From Sphingomonas natans (GTDB taxonomy: Bacteria; Pseudomonadota; Alphaproteobacteria; Sphingomonadales; Sphingomonadaceae), in contig NZ_JAUOTP010000005.1 of assembly GCF_030546695.1 (NCBI RefSeq), positions 1 through 64,000 on the forward strand: a stretch of 64,000 nt of DNA, in the 5' to 3' direction. A program made the translations under genes and the position numbers. Below the pieces are notes generated by a model. The model made no database searches. It was given only the letters and a program-made list of their open reading frames with translations, and was not told the origin of the DNA. Shown here piece after piece: positions 46,143 through 54,688 of this stretch. Every line of letters begins with the position of its first letter. The first letter of the stretch is position 1.

Positions 46143-48074
46143 TCAGGCGATCTTGAAGGTGCGCCGGCGATCGATGGCCGCGAACCGGTCTTCCTGCTCG
46201 CGCGCCTGGAGCGCCTGCCGAGCAAGTTCGCGCTCGCCGAGCAGCGCCATCGCCGGCGCCGCGAGGAAGCGCGCGCCCGACATCAGCAGAGCGACCGAGG
46301 CGAGCAGGGTCATATGTCCGCCAATGCTCGGCGAGATCGCGAACAGCGCGGCGATCAGCGCGAGGTGCGCGCTGCCGAGGATTGCCTCGGGCTTCGTCGC
46401 ATCGATCGCGCGCTGCCACGATCCCGCGACCGCGAACTTGGGTGTCCGGCGCCACGGCTGCGGCTTCGACGACAGGCCCGCAATCGCCGCGGTCATCTGC
46501 ACGAAGGACAGGCTCGCCTGCGCGACTTCGCCGAGCAGCATGTCGGAAATCCGCTCGCAGCCCGACAGGCGATAGCGGCGCCACTTGAGCGCGACCGACG
46601 CCGTCGTGCCAGCCGCGAGGATACCCCAGGCAACGCCCGGCAAGACGACATCGGGGATCACGTTGGTCGCGCTCAGCACGGTCATCACCGTCATCATGAC
46701 GAGGCCGAAACCGGTGCCGACGAGCTGGACGAGCGGCGCCGCGCTGCGCTGGAATTCGAGCAGCTTCGACCAGCCGTTTATTCCCGATTTGAGCCCGAAC
46801 GGACGCGGCAGATAATAGCGCCAGTAGCGGCGCAGCTGCTGCACGGGGCCGGCGCACCAGCGGAAGCGCTGCTTGCGATAATCCTCGAACGTCTCGGGGA
46901 TCAGCCCGCGCCCGAACGTCTGCGGCAGATACACGCCGTCATAGCCCATCGCACGCAGCCGCACCGAAATCTCGCTATCCTCGGTCAGGCACCATTCGGC
47001 CCAGCCGCCGACGTCGCGGATCGCATCCGCGCGGACGATGCACATCGTCCCGATCGTGAAGGCGGCGTTATATTCGTTGATCCCCGGATAGACGACCTTG
47101 TTGGTCGGCATATATTCCCAATAGCACGCACGCAGATACGGGCTCGCTTCATAAGCGCGATAATCGTGCGGCGTCTGGACGTAGCCGATCTTGGGATCGT
47201 CGAAGAAGCCCGCCAGCTTGGAAAGGAAGCCGGCCTCGGCATCATAATCGGCATCAAGCACCGCGACGAGCTTGGCCGCCTTGTCCATGCGCGGCATCAA
47301 CCAGTTGAGCGCACCCGCCTTGGCGCCATCCAGTGGCGCGACGTGGAAGAAGCGGAAGCGATCGAAGCCGAGCTTCGCGTTGAGCCGGCGGCAATGCGCC
47401 TCGACCGGGCGCCACAGCGTCTCGTCCTTGGTGTTGTTGTCGCAGACCATCACCTCGAAATTCGGGTAGTTCTGCGCGGCGATGCCATCGAGCGTCGCGA
47501 TGACGAGCTCGGGCGGCTCGGCATAGCAGGGGATCTGCACCGAGATCATCGGCGCGTCCCGGCCGAGCTTGGGCGGAAGCGGCGCGGTCGGCCGGCGCCA
47601 GCTCATATGCGTCATCGTCGCCTGGCGGACGAGCGAGCCCGCCATCGTGAAGCCGAGGAGCAGCACGCCTAGCGCCCCGCTCGCGGTCCACAACATCAGT
47701 GCCCAGGTCGGATAATCGAGCCCGCTCAGCAGCAGCAGCGACCAGGGCAAGGCCGTCAGCAGGAGCAGCGGCTGGACCGCCATGGCGAGCGCACCGGCGG
47801 CAGTCAGCCGCGGCATCGCCCAGCTGACGAGGCTAGCCCCCATCAATGCGAGCAGGGTCGCCACGAGTGCGCCGACGATGTCCTGCCCAAAATAAGCCGC
47901 GGCGATCCCGCACGCGACGGCGGCCGCCCAAACGGGGCCGACCTGGCGGCCCTCGGTCTCGTCGATGCCGAACACGGCGCGTGTCTGCGCGGCCATGAAC
48001 AGGCTCGCGACCATGGCGGTCAGCGAAAGGTCGAGAAGCGCCGCGTCGAGCACGGCGCGAGCTGGCAAGATCAT
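46143..48074 (-). CDS. cellulose-synthase-like GT2 membrane glycosyltransferase
   Basis: A 643-residue inner-membrane transferase. N-terminal hydrophobic helices (about residues 1-150) precede a GT2 domain with QIPCYAEPPELV, VMVCDNNTKD, VLDADYDAEAGF (DxD), the acceptor-binding TEDSEISVRLRAMG and QRFRW (402-406, the Q-x-x-R-W motif of processive beta-glycosyltransferases). More membrane helices follow to the C-terminus. Such enzymes polymerise or extend beta-linked polysaccharides across the membrane. No PilZ domain is seen, so cyclic-di-GMP control like that of BcsA is not supported. The sugar is unknown. It lies downstream of the flippase gene by 181 bases. Confidence 0.9.
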   Translation of the reverse strand: MILPARAVLDAALLDLSLTAMVASLFMAAQTRAVFGIDETEGRQVGPVWAAAVACGIAAAYFGQDIVGALVATLLALMGASLVSWAMPRLTAAGALAMAVQPLLLLTALPWSLLLLSGLDYPTWALMLWTASGALGVLLLGFTMAGSLVRQATMTHMSWRRPTAPLPPKLGRDAPMISVQIPCYAEPPELVIATLDGIAAQNYPNFEVMVCDNNTKDETLWRPVEAHCRRLNAKLGFDRFRFFHVAPLDGAKAGALNWLMPRMDKAAKLVAVLDADYDAEAGFLSKLAGFFDDPKIGYVQTPHDYRAYEASPYLRACYWEYMPTNKVVYPGINEYNAAFTIGTMCIVRADAIRDVGGWAEWCLTEDSEISVRLRAMGYDGVYLPQTFGRGLIPETFEDYRKQRFRWCAGPVQQLRRYWRYYLPRPFGLKSGINGWSKLLEFQRSAAPLVQLVGTGFGLVMMTVMTVLSATNVIPDVVLPGVAWGILAAGTTASVALKWRRYRLSGCERISDMLLGEVAQASLSFVQMTAAIAGLSSKPQPWRRTPKFAVAGSWQRAIDATKPEAILGSAHLALIAALFAISPSIGGHMTLLASVALLMSGARFLAAPAMALLGERELARQALQAREQEDRFAAIDRRRTFKIA

Positions 48075-48255
48075 AGGATCAACTCACCTGACTGAATCGG
48101 GCACCGCCGCCGGAGCATCCTCAAAGGGTGAGACGATCGGTGCTGCATCTAGTGTAGATTAACAATATTGTCGGTGTCGGGTTCCTGAACGGCGAATGAG
48201 CCATTTTCCGCTGATCCCCGGCGAATCCCGTCCCGTCGCGAAAATCGGTCGTTCC

Positions 48256-49812
48256 CTAGAGGTTTAGCCGCCGCGCCGTCTTGCCCAACGCCCGCTTGTC
48301 GGAGTCGGCGAGCCCCAGCCGCAGCGCCAGCCACAGTGCCCCCATCCACGCCAGGAAAGTCGCGATCCCGCCGATTTCGAGCGGCGCGCGCGCCGTGATG
48401 AGCGCAACGACGATGATCGCGGCTGACGCACCGATCGCCAGTCCGAGCGTTCGCAGGAATGGCGGCGCGAAGGCGACGAGCCCCTCCTCGCGGCTCAACT
48501 GACCGATCGAAAGCGCCGCGACGACCACCTGCCCCGTCCCCACCGCCAGCGCCACGGCGAGGCCGGGCCAGCGTCCCGCCGTCGCGGCCAGCACGGCCGC
48601 CGCCGCGATCACTGCGACGAGGCTGTTCTGCAACGGCAGGACACGCCGGCCGATCACCTGCTGGATCGAGGAGGCCGGCCCGACCGCCGCCTCTATGCCG
48701 CGCGCCGTGACGAGGATGATCAGGATCGGCAGGCCGGCCTCCGCGCCATGCGCGAAGCTGCCGAGGATCGCCGGTCCCGCCGCCGCCAGCGCGACGCATG
48801 TCGGCACAGCGAGCAGCAGCGAGAGCCGCACTGCGAAATCGTAGAGAGCCTGCAGCGTCGATCGGTCTCCGCGTTGCGCGGCCGCCGCGATCGGCCCAAG
48901 CACGTAGCCGAACGTCTGCCGCACGATCTGCGGGATGCTCGAGACCTTGCGCGCGATCGCATAGAGGCCCGCGGCCGAGGCGCCGGCCGCGCCCGGCGCG
49001 AGCAGATTGGCGATGATCGTCGCCAGATCGCTGAACGTCCGCGCCAGGATATTGGCAGGCAGCACCGAAAGCCCCGCGAGCAGCATGTCGCGGTTCATCG
49101 CCCGGCCCGCGCGATGAGCGACGACGTCGCGCAGCGGCACGTAGCGGTTGAGCAGGCGCAGCGCCGATCCCGCGGTGAAGGCGAGCGAGATCAGATGCGC
49201 GAGCAGCAGCCCGAGCGTATCGATCCCCGCCGCCCACAACAGGACCGCAGCAATCAATCGGGCGAGCTGCTCCCACATCAGCCGCACGCGCACTTCGGGG
49301 CCGAAGGCATGGTTGGCGCGCACTGCCGATGTCGCCACCTCGATCGTCGCCCACAAGGGCAAGGCCCAGGCGAACAGGCGGATCCCCGTCACCAGCTTGG
49401 CGCTGTCTTGCGCCGCGACGTTGAGCAAGGCTGCGATCTGCGGCGCGAACAGGCAGGCCAGCGCGCCGATCACGAAATTGGGCAGGATACCGAGGATCAA
49501 AGCCGCGCGCACCGCTCGCGCCCGCTCCTCGGGCGCGCGGCAGGCGGGAAGGATCCGCTGGAGGCCGCTCGTCACGCCGAGATCGAAGATGTTCTCGACG
49601 AGGTTCACCAGGCTCCACAGCACCATGTAAAGCCCGTAGGTCGGCAGCCCGAACATCCAGGTGTAGGCTGGCTGGCTGACGACCTCGACGACCGCGCCGA
49701 GCCGCGAGAGCGCAACCGTTCCCGCTCCCTTCGCCGCCTGCTTGCGGACGGCATGGGCGGCGGCCTCCGCGGCGGCCTCGGCACTCGGGCCGGGGCCGGC
49801 CCCCGGCGTCAC
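48256..49812 (-). CDS. polysaccharide flippase (Wzx/MATE-type)
   Basis: A 518-residue protein with about 12-14 hydrophobic segments, starting at GTG overlapping the lptG stop (GTGA). Features such as LPTYGLYMVLWSLVNLVENIFDLGV and LVTARGIEAAVGPASSIQQVIG resemble the polysaccharide-transport (PST/RfbX) family that flips lipid-linked sugars across the inner membrane. The first ~25 residues are Ala/Glu-rich and probably cytoplasmic. Coupling to lptG/lptF suggests coordinated production of surface polysaccharide and lipid transport. The cargo is unknown, and exporters of other lipids cannot be excluded. Confidence 0.85.
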   Translation of the reverse strand: MTPGAGPGPSAEAAAEAAAHAVRKQAAKGAGTVALSRLGAVVEVVSQPAYTWMFGLPTYGLYMVLWSLVNLVENIFDLGVTSGLQRILPACRAPEERARAVRAALILGILPNFVIGALACLFAPQIAALLNVAAQDSAKLVTGIRLFAWALPLWATIEVATSAVRANHAFGPEVRVRLMWEQLARLIAAVLLWAAGIDTLGLLLAHLISLAFTAGSALRLLNRYVPLRDVVAHRAGRAMNRDMLLAGLSVLPANILARTFSDLATIIANLLAPGAAGASAAGLYAIARKVSSIPQIVRQTFGYVLGPIAAAAQRGDRSTLQALYDFAVRLSLLLAVPTCVALAAAGPAILGSFAHGAEAGLPILIILVTARGIEAAVGPASSIQQVIGRRVLPLQNSLVAVIAAAAVLAATAGRWPGLAVALAVGTGQVVVAALSIGQLSREEGLVAFAPPFLRTLGLAIGASAAIIVVALITARAPLEIGGIATFLAWMGALWLALRLGLADSDKRALGKTARRLNL

Positions 49813-50909
49813 TCCTCGGTGCGGATCAGCACCGCCTCGCCGATCAGGAAGAACAGCAGGAAGGGCGCCCAGGCGGCGAGCAGAGGCGGATAGGCGCCGA
49901 GATTGCCCATCGCGACCGCGAAATTGTCGGCGACGAAATAGAGGAAGCCTAGCGCCATGCCGATCACGGCGCGGATGAAAAGCTTGCCCGATCGCGCGAG
50001 CCCGAAGCCCGCGACCGCCGCCAGCAGCGGCATCAGGATTGTCGAGAGCGGCCCGGAAATCTTGTGCCACAGCACCGTCCGCAGCGGCCCCGTCGGCCGG
50101 CCGCTCGCCTCCAGCTCGTCGATCGCCTCCCACAAGGCGCGGAACGAGAGGCTGTCGCCATCGACGCTGGCCAGTGTGAAGCGATCGGGCAGGATCCCCT
50201 TGCCGATCGTCACCGCCGGCACGCTCCGCAGCGCGCCCGCCTTCACGTCGAACAGCTGAACCTTTTCGATCTGCCACGCCCCATTGACGAGGTGGCCATA
50301 GTCGCCGCGGGCGAGCGTCGTCAGCCGATCCTTGGTCCGGTCATAATATTCGACGCCGGTCAGCTTCGTCGCCGCCCCCTTGCCCGTGACCCGATCGACA
50401 TGGATCAGATCCTCGCCATCGCGCACCCAGACATTGTCGACGATGCCGCGCGTATCCTTGACCGGGCCGTAATCCGCATTCTGCCAGGCGGTGAGCGTCG
50501 ATGTCGCGCGCGCGACGACATGATCGTTGAACCAGAACGAGATGCCCGCGATCGCCAGACTCGCGACGCCCAGCGGCGCCAGGATCTGGTGCGCGGAGAT
50601 CCCCGCCGCCTTCATCGAGATGATCTCGCTGTTCGCATTGAGGCGGACGAGCGTGATCAAGGTGCCGAGCAGCACCGAGAAAGGCAGAAAGCGCGCGGCA
50701 ATCTGCGGCGTGCGCAGCGCGACATAATGGAGGATCGCCGCCTGCCCGTTGCCGGGATAGGCGAGGATATCGCCGGATTCGCCGAGCAGATCCAGCATCA
50801 GCAAGATCAGCACGAGCGCCGCCAGCACCGCGATCGATCGCGAAACGAAGGTCTTCGCCAGATACCAGCCCATCGTCGGCGGCACGCGAAGGCCGGGGCC
50901 CTTGCTCAT
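49809..50909 (-). CDS. lptG: LPS export permease LptG
   Basis: A 366-residue inner-membrane subunit of the LptB2FG transporter, which extracts LPS from the inner membrane and feeds it to the LptC-A-D bridge. The N-terminal TMs (TFVSRSIAVLAALVLILLML), the periplasmic beta-jellyroll middle part (about residues 130-260) and C-terminal TMs (ISGPLSTILMPLLAAVAGFGLARSG) follow the YjgP/YjgQ pattern. The ATG at 50909 overlaps the lptF stop (ATGA). Sphingomonads often have glycosphingolipids in place of LPS, so the cargo could be such a lipid; this is only a possibility. Confidence 0.92.
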   Translation of the reverse strand: MSKGPGLRVPPTMGWYLAKTFVSRSIAVLAALVLILLMLDLLGESGDILAYPGNGQAAILHYVALRTPQIAARFLPFSVLLGTLITLVRLNANSEIISMKAAGISAHQILAPLGVASLAIAGISFWFNDHVVARATSTLTAWQNADYGPVKDTRGIVDNVWVRDGEDLIHVDRVTGKGAATKLTGVEYYDRTKDRLTTLARGDYGHLVNGAWQIEKVQLFDVKAGALRSVPAVTIGKGILPDRFTLASVDGDSLSFRALWEAIDELEASGRPTGPLRTVLWHKISGPLSTILMPLLAAVAGFGLARSGKLFIRAVIGMALGFLYFVADNFAVAMGNLGAYPPLLAAWAPFLLFFLIGEAVLIRTEE

Positions 50910-52111
50910 GCCGCTTCTCCCTTGCGGTCGGCGGCGAAGCGGCGGCGGATCGATTGCCAGACCACGCCAGCACCCTTCTCCAGCGCCCCGATCGGCTGCC
51001 CGCCGGGCTTGTGCGCGAGCGTATGGTACATCCACAATATCAGCGAGGCGAACAAGGCGAACGGCACCCACAGGGCGATCAGCGGATCGATCCGGCCAAG
51101 GCTGCCGAGCGCTTCGGCATATTCGTTGACCTTGTAGTAGGTCACGATCATCACGATCGACAGGAACACGCCGAACGCCGAGCTGGAGCGCTTGGGCGGC
51201 ACCGCGAGCGCCACGCCCAGGAAGGGCAGCATCATCATCATCGCGACCTGGACCAGCCGGAAATGGAATTCGGCGCGATTCTTGGCGCGCTCCTTCACCG
51301 CGGTGGCATCCTTGTGGCCCGAGCGGACGAGCTCGGGGATCGTCATCTCGCCGTCGCGCCCGCCGCGCATTCGGAACGCTTCCTCCTGCGGCAGATCGAT
51401 CGGCAGATCGTGATTGACGAAGGTGAGCACGCGCGGGGAGGCGAAGCCCGGCGCATTGTGGACGAGGCTGCCGTTGCGCAGCCGCAGGATGATCGTGTTG
51501 GGATCGTCGGTCGCCATGAAGCGGCCATGCTCGGCGGTCACCGCCAGGCTCTTGCCGTCGTCGCCGCGCGCCATCACGAACAGGCCCGAAAGCTCGCGCC
51601 CGCCATCCTGGCTGCGCTCGACCCGCAGCGTCATCTTCTTGCCGAGCTTGGTGAACTCGCCGACCTTGATCGAAGCGCCCAGCGCCCCCGATCGCAGCTC
51701 GTAGCGCAGCCCCTCATAGGCATAATGCGCATAAGGCGCGACGAAGCCGAGGATCGCGAAATCGATGATCGCGAGCACACCCGCATAATAAAGCGGCACG
51801 CGCAGCAGCCGGCCATAGCTCATCCCCACCGCCAGCATCACGTCCAGCTCGGACGAGGTCGCGAGCCGGCGGAAGGCAAGCAGGATGCCCAGCATCAGCC
51901 CGATCGGGATGCCGAGCGAGAGATATTCGGGGATGAGGCTCGCCAGCATCCGCCACACGACGCTGACCGGCCCGCCCGACTGCGCGACGAAGTCGAACAG
52001 GCGCAGCATCTTGTCCAGCAACAGCAGCATCGCCGCGATCACCAGCGTCGCGGCGAGCGGCACGGCGATGAGACGAGCGAGGTAACGGTCGACCAGCTTG
52101 CCAGAATTCAA
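50906..52111 (-). CDS. lptF: LPS export permease LptF
   Basis: A 401-residue partner of LptG with the same architecture: MNSGKLVDRYLARLIAVPL start, TM helices, SLGIPIGLMLGILLAFRRLA near the coupling-helix region, a periplasmic jellyroll domain and C-terminal TMs (LVQVAMMMMLPFLGVALAVP). It is the first gene of the lptF-lptG-flippase unit. The gap of 120 bases to the divergent DUF2141 gene should hold its promoter. Confidence 0.92.
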   Translation of the reverse strand: MNSGKLVDRYLARLIAVPLAATLVIAAMLLLLDKMLRLFDFVAQSGGPVSVVWRMLASLIPEYLSLGIPIGLMLGILLAFRRLATSSELDVMLAVGMSYGRLLRVPLYYAGVLAIIDFAILGFVAPYAHYAYEGLRYELRSGALGASIKVGEFTKLGKKMTLRVERSQDGGRELSGLFVMARGDDGKSLAVTAEHGRFMATDDPNTIILRLRNGSLVHNAPGFASPRVLTFVNHDLPIDLPQEEAFRMRGGRDGEMTIPELVRSGHKDATAVKERAKNRAEFHFRLVQVAMMMMLPFLGVALAVPPKRSSSAFGVFLSIVMIVTYYKVNEYAEALGSLGRIDPLIALWVPFALFASLILWMYHTLAHKPGGQPIGALEKGAGVVWQSIRRRFAADRKGEAA

Positions 52112-52231
52112 AATGCCGACGCTCCGTCACCATGATCTGGCCGCAATCGCGGCCAATCTGCAGTCGGCATGGGGGCGTGTTTCGCCCGTCGCCACTGGCG
52201 GCGGGCTATAGCTTCCGGGAGTTGGTTGGTC

Positions 52232-52768
52232 ATGTCTAAACTTTTCGCGCCCGTGGCTGCGATCGCGCTTGGCGCGGGCAGCACGGTCGCGCCTGCCGCG
52301 GCGGCCGCCGCGATCGTTGGCCCGCACGCCGCAGAATGCGTCGGAAATGGCGGAAAACCGGCTATGCTGGTGCGCGTGCTCGGCCTCAAGGCTCGCACCG
52401 GAATGGTCCGCGTCCAATCCTATGGCGGCGATCCCGCGCATTATTTCGACAAGGGCAGCTATATCGAACGCGTCGATGTCGCGACGCCGGCGACCGGCCC
52501 GGTTGAAGTCTGCATGCCCGTGCCGCGCTCCGGCAGCTACGCCATCTCGATCCGCCACGATCTTAACGGCAGCGGCAAGTCCGACATGTCGGACGGCGGT
52601 GGCTTCTCGGGCAATCCCAGCGTTTCGCTGATGGACATCATCTTCAAGCGCCGCCCCTCGCCCGTACAGGTCGAGGTCAAGGTGGCGAGCGGCGTCACGC
52701 GCGTACCGATTGTACTCAATTATGTTCAGGGCGGGTCGGTGAAGCCGATCGCGTCTGCAGAACGCTGA
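52232..52768 (+). CDS. exported DUF2141 domain protein
   Basis: A 178-residue protein with a Sec signal (FAPVAAIALGAGSTVAPAAAAA). The mature part matches DUF2141: VRVLGLKARTGMVRVQSYG, a central SYAISIRHDLNGSGKSD (HDxNG.G..D motif) and FSGNPSVSLMDI. These small beta-sandwich proteins are common in the envelope of sphingomonads; the function is unknown. The ATG at 52232 is chosen because the signal starts there; the frame is open to 52169. It is followed after 10 bases by the diacylglycerol-kinase-family gene on the same strand. Confidence 0.88.
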   Translation: MSKLFAPVAAIALGAGSTVAPAAAAAAIVGPHAAECVGNGGKPAMLVRVLGLKARTGMVRVQSYGGDPAHYFDKGSYIERVDVATPATGPVEVCMPVPRSGSYAISIRHDLNGSGKSDMSDGGGFSGNPSVSLMDIIFKRRPSPVQVEVKVASGVTRVPIVLNYVQGGSVKPIASAER

Positions 52769-52778
52769 CAGGAATTTG

Positions 52779-53744
52779 ATGGTCCGCATCGCGCTTCTTT
52801 CGAACCCGCAGTCGACCGGCAACCGGTCGCTGCTCCCGCGCGTCCGCAGCTTCTGCGCCGATCATCCTGAAATCTTTCACTATGAGGTCGAGAGCGCGGA
52901 CCAGATCGGCACTGCGCTGAAGACGATCGCGCGCGTCCAGCCGAGCATCCTCGTCATCAATGGCGGCGACGGCACCGTCCAGTCGACGCTGACCGAACTC
53001 TATCATAGCGGCCAGTTCGGTCCGAACCCGCCCCCGGTCGCGGTCCTCCCCAACGGCAAGACCAACCTGATCGCGCTCGATCTCGGCGCGGTCGGCGATC
53101 CGATCGTCGCGCTCGAGCGGGTCTTGGAGATCGCGCGCGGCAATGTCGCCGATCATATCGTCAGCCGCGAGCTGATCGCGCTCAGCGAAGACGATGGCGT
53201 GCCCGTGCTCGGTATGTTCCTCGGCGGCGCGGGGCTCGCCGATTCGATCCTCTATTGCCGCAACAAGATCTACCCGCTCGGCCTGCCCAACTGGCTGAGC
53301 CACTTCCTGACCTTCTTCGCGCTGCTGCTGTCACTCGTGCTGGGGATGCGCGCCGCCTTCCTGCCGCCGCGCCCGGCCTCGGTGAAGGTCCAGCTCATCC
53401 GGCAGGGCCAGATCCAGGGCCATTTCTCGCTGCTGATCGTCACCACGCTCCGCAAGCTGCTGCTCGGCTCGAACGTGCCGGCGACCGGCCGGCTCGGTGC
53501 GCTGCAACTCCTCGTCGTCGATCAGAACCCGCTGGCGCTGGCGCGCGCGGTCATCACCAGCGCGTTCGGCAAGCTGCATTATGGCCGGCTCCATGGCGTG
53601 CAGGTCGAGAGCGGCGACGAGATCCGGATTTCGGGCGATCGCTCCAGCGTGATCCTCGACGGCGAGGTGTTCCTCGCGGGCGCCGGCCGCACGATCGTGC
53701 TGCGCCACACCGATCCCCTCCCCTTCGTCCGCCTCGCGGCCTGA
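52779..53744 (+). CDS. diacylglycerol kinase catalytic-domain protein
   Basis: A 321-residue lipid kinase. The N-terminal domain contains LLSNPQSTGNRS and the glycine-rich nucleotide site INGGDGTVQ; a later region LFGGAGLADSIL-like (short part FLGGAGLADS) and the C-terminal beta domain with ESGDEIRISGD match the DAGK/LCB5 family, which phosphorylates diacylglycerol or sphingoid bases. The TTG one codon earlier is less likely than the ATG at 52779. The hydrophobic segment FLTFFALLLSLVLGMRAAF may anchor it to the membrane. Its neighbour resembles a phosphatidate cytidylyltransferase, which would use its product. The true substrate is undetermined. Confidence 0.87.
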   Translation: MVRIALLSNPQSTGNRSLLPRVRSFCADHPEIFHYEVESADQIGTALKTIARVQPSILVINGGDGTVQSTLTELYHSGQFGPNPPPVAVLPNGKTNLIALDLGAVGDPIVALERVLEIARGNVADHIVSRELIALSEDDGVPVLGMFLGGAGLADSILYCRNKIYPLGLPNWLSHFLTFFALLLSLVLGMRAAFLPPRPASVKVQLIRQGQIQGHFSLLIVTTLRKLLLGSNVPATGRLGALQLLVVDQNPLALARAVITSAFGKLHYGRLHGVQVESGDEIRISGDRSSVILDGEVFLAGAGRTIVLRHTDPLPFVRLAA

Positions 53745-53748
53745 GAGC

Positions 53749-54645
53749 GTGAGCGAAGGAGCGCCCGCGCTCCGCGACCTCGTCGCCGCCGAGCTGGCCG
53801 TGCCCGTACCCGCGGCGGTGACCGAGATGGCCGCCGCGATCGCCGCGAGCCATCCCGGCGCGCTGGGCGTGCTCTTCTACGGCTCGTGCCTGCGCGAGCA
53901 GAGCTTCGACGGGCTAATGCTGGATTTCTATCTGATCGTCGAAAGCTACACGAAGGCCTTCGACCGCGCATGGCTCGCCGCCGCCAACCGCCTGCTCCCC
54001 CCCAACGTCTTCCCGTTCGAGCATGCGGGCCTCGTCGCGAAATATGCGGTGCTGAGCGCGGAGGACTTCCTCCGCCTCAACGGCCCGGACGCCGAGACCG
54101 TCTCGGTCTGGGCGCGCTTCGCCCAGCCCTCCCGGCTCGTATGGTCGAATGGCCCGGCCGACCGCATCATCGACGCCATCGCGGCGGCCGCGCCCACCCT
54201 TTTCGCGCTGACGATCCCGATGCAGGTCGCTCCCCCACCCCCGTTGGGCCAGTCACTCCTGGCAGTCTGGCGCGAGGGCTTCGCGCTGACCTACTCCGCC
54301 GAGCTCCGCGCCGAGCGCGCCAATCGCCCGGGCTCGATCGTCGATGCCGATCTCGCGCGCTACGAAGCTTTCGGCCGCGCCGCCCTTGCCGAGCTGCCCG
54401 CCTTGCTCTCGCCCGCCGCCGCCGCGCGCCGCTGGGCGAGCCTCCGCCGCAACGGCAAGCTCCTGACCCTCGCCCGGCTCGCCAAGGCCAGTACTACCTA
54501 TGCCGGCGGTCTCGATTATCTCGCCTGGAAGATCGGCCGCCACTCGGGCCACCCCGTCACGATCCGCCCGTGGCAACGCCGCTGGCCGATAATCGGCGCG
54601 CTCACATTGCTCCCCCGCCTGATCGCCAAGGGCGCAATCCGCTAG
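53749..54645 (+). CDS. probable TAM41-like phosphatidate cytidylyltransferase
   Basis: A 298-residue protein with GTG start, only 4 bases after the lipid-kinase gene. The nucleotidyltransferase-like motif VLFYGSCLREQS followed by MLDFYLIVESY resembles the YGSG...DF-type site of TAM41/Mmp37, the mitochondrial enzyme that makes CDP-diacylglycerol from phosphatidate and CTP. WLAAANRLLPPNVFPFE and KYAVLSAEDFLRL are also consistent with that family. The adjacent kinase would supply phosphatidate. The resemblance is from motifs and context; a plain nucleotidyltransferase of other function is possible. Confidence 0.6.
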   Translation: MSEGAPALRDLVAAELAVPVPAAVTEMAAAIAASHPGALGVLFYGSCLREQSFDGLMLDFYLIVESYTKAFDRAWLAAANRLLPPNVFPFEHAGLVAKYAVLSAEDFLRLNGPDAETVSVWARFAQPSRLVWSNGPADRIIDAIAAAAPTLFALTIPMQVAPPPPLGQSLLAVWREGFALTYSAELRAERANRPGSIVDADLARYEAFGRAALAELPALLSPAAAARRWASLRRNGKLLTLARLAKASTTYAGGLDYLAWKIGRHSGHPVTIRPWQRRWPIIGALTLLPRLIAKGAIR

Positions 54646-54650
54646 AGACT

Positions 54651-54678
54651 CGTCGTCCCAGCGAAGGCGAGCATGACG
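54651..54678. repeat. second repeat family, copy A (CGAAGGCGxxxATGACG type)
   Basis: CGTCGTCCCAGCGAAGGCGA then GCATGACG lies in the 43-base gap between the convergent TAM41-like and transhydrogenase genes. It resembles the widespread CGTCATxCCCGCGAAGGCGGG element of sphingomonads and has a partner inside the nnrD/nnrE gene at 62513-62535. Confidence 0.55.
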
Positions 54679-54688
54679 GCCGGAAGGC

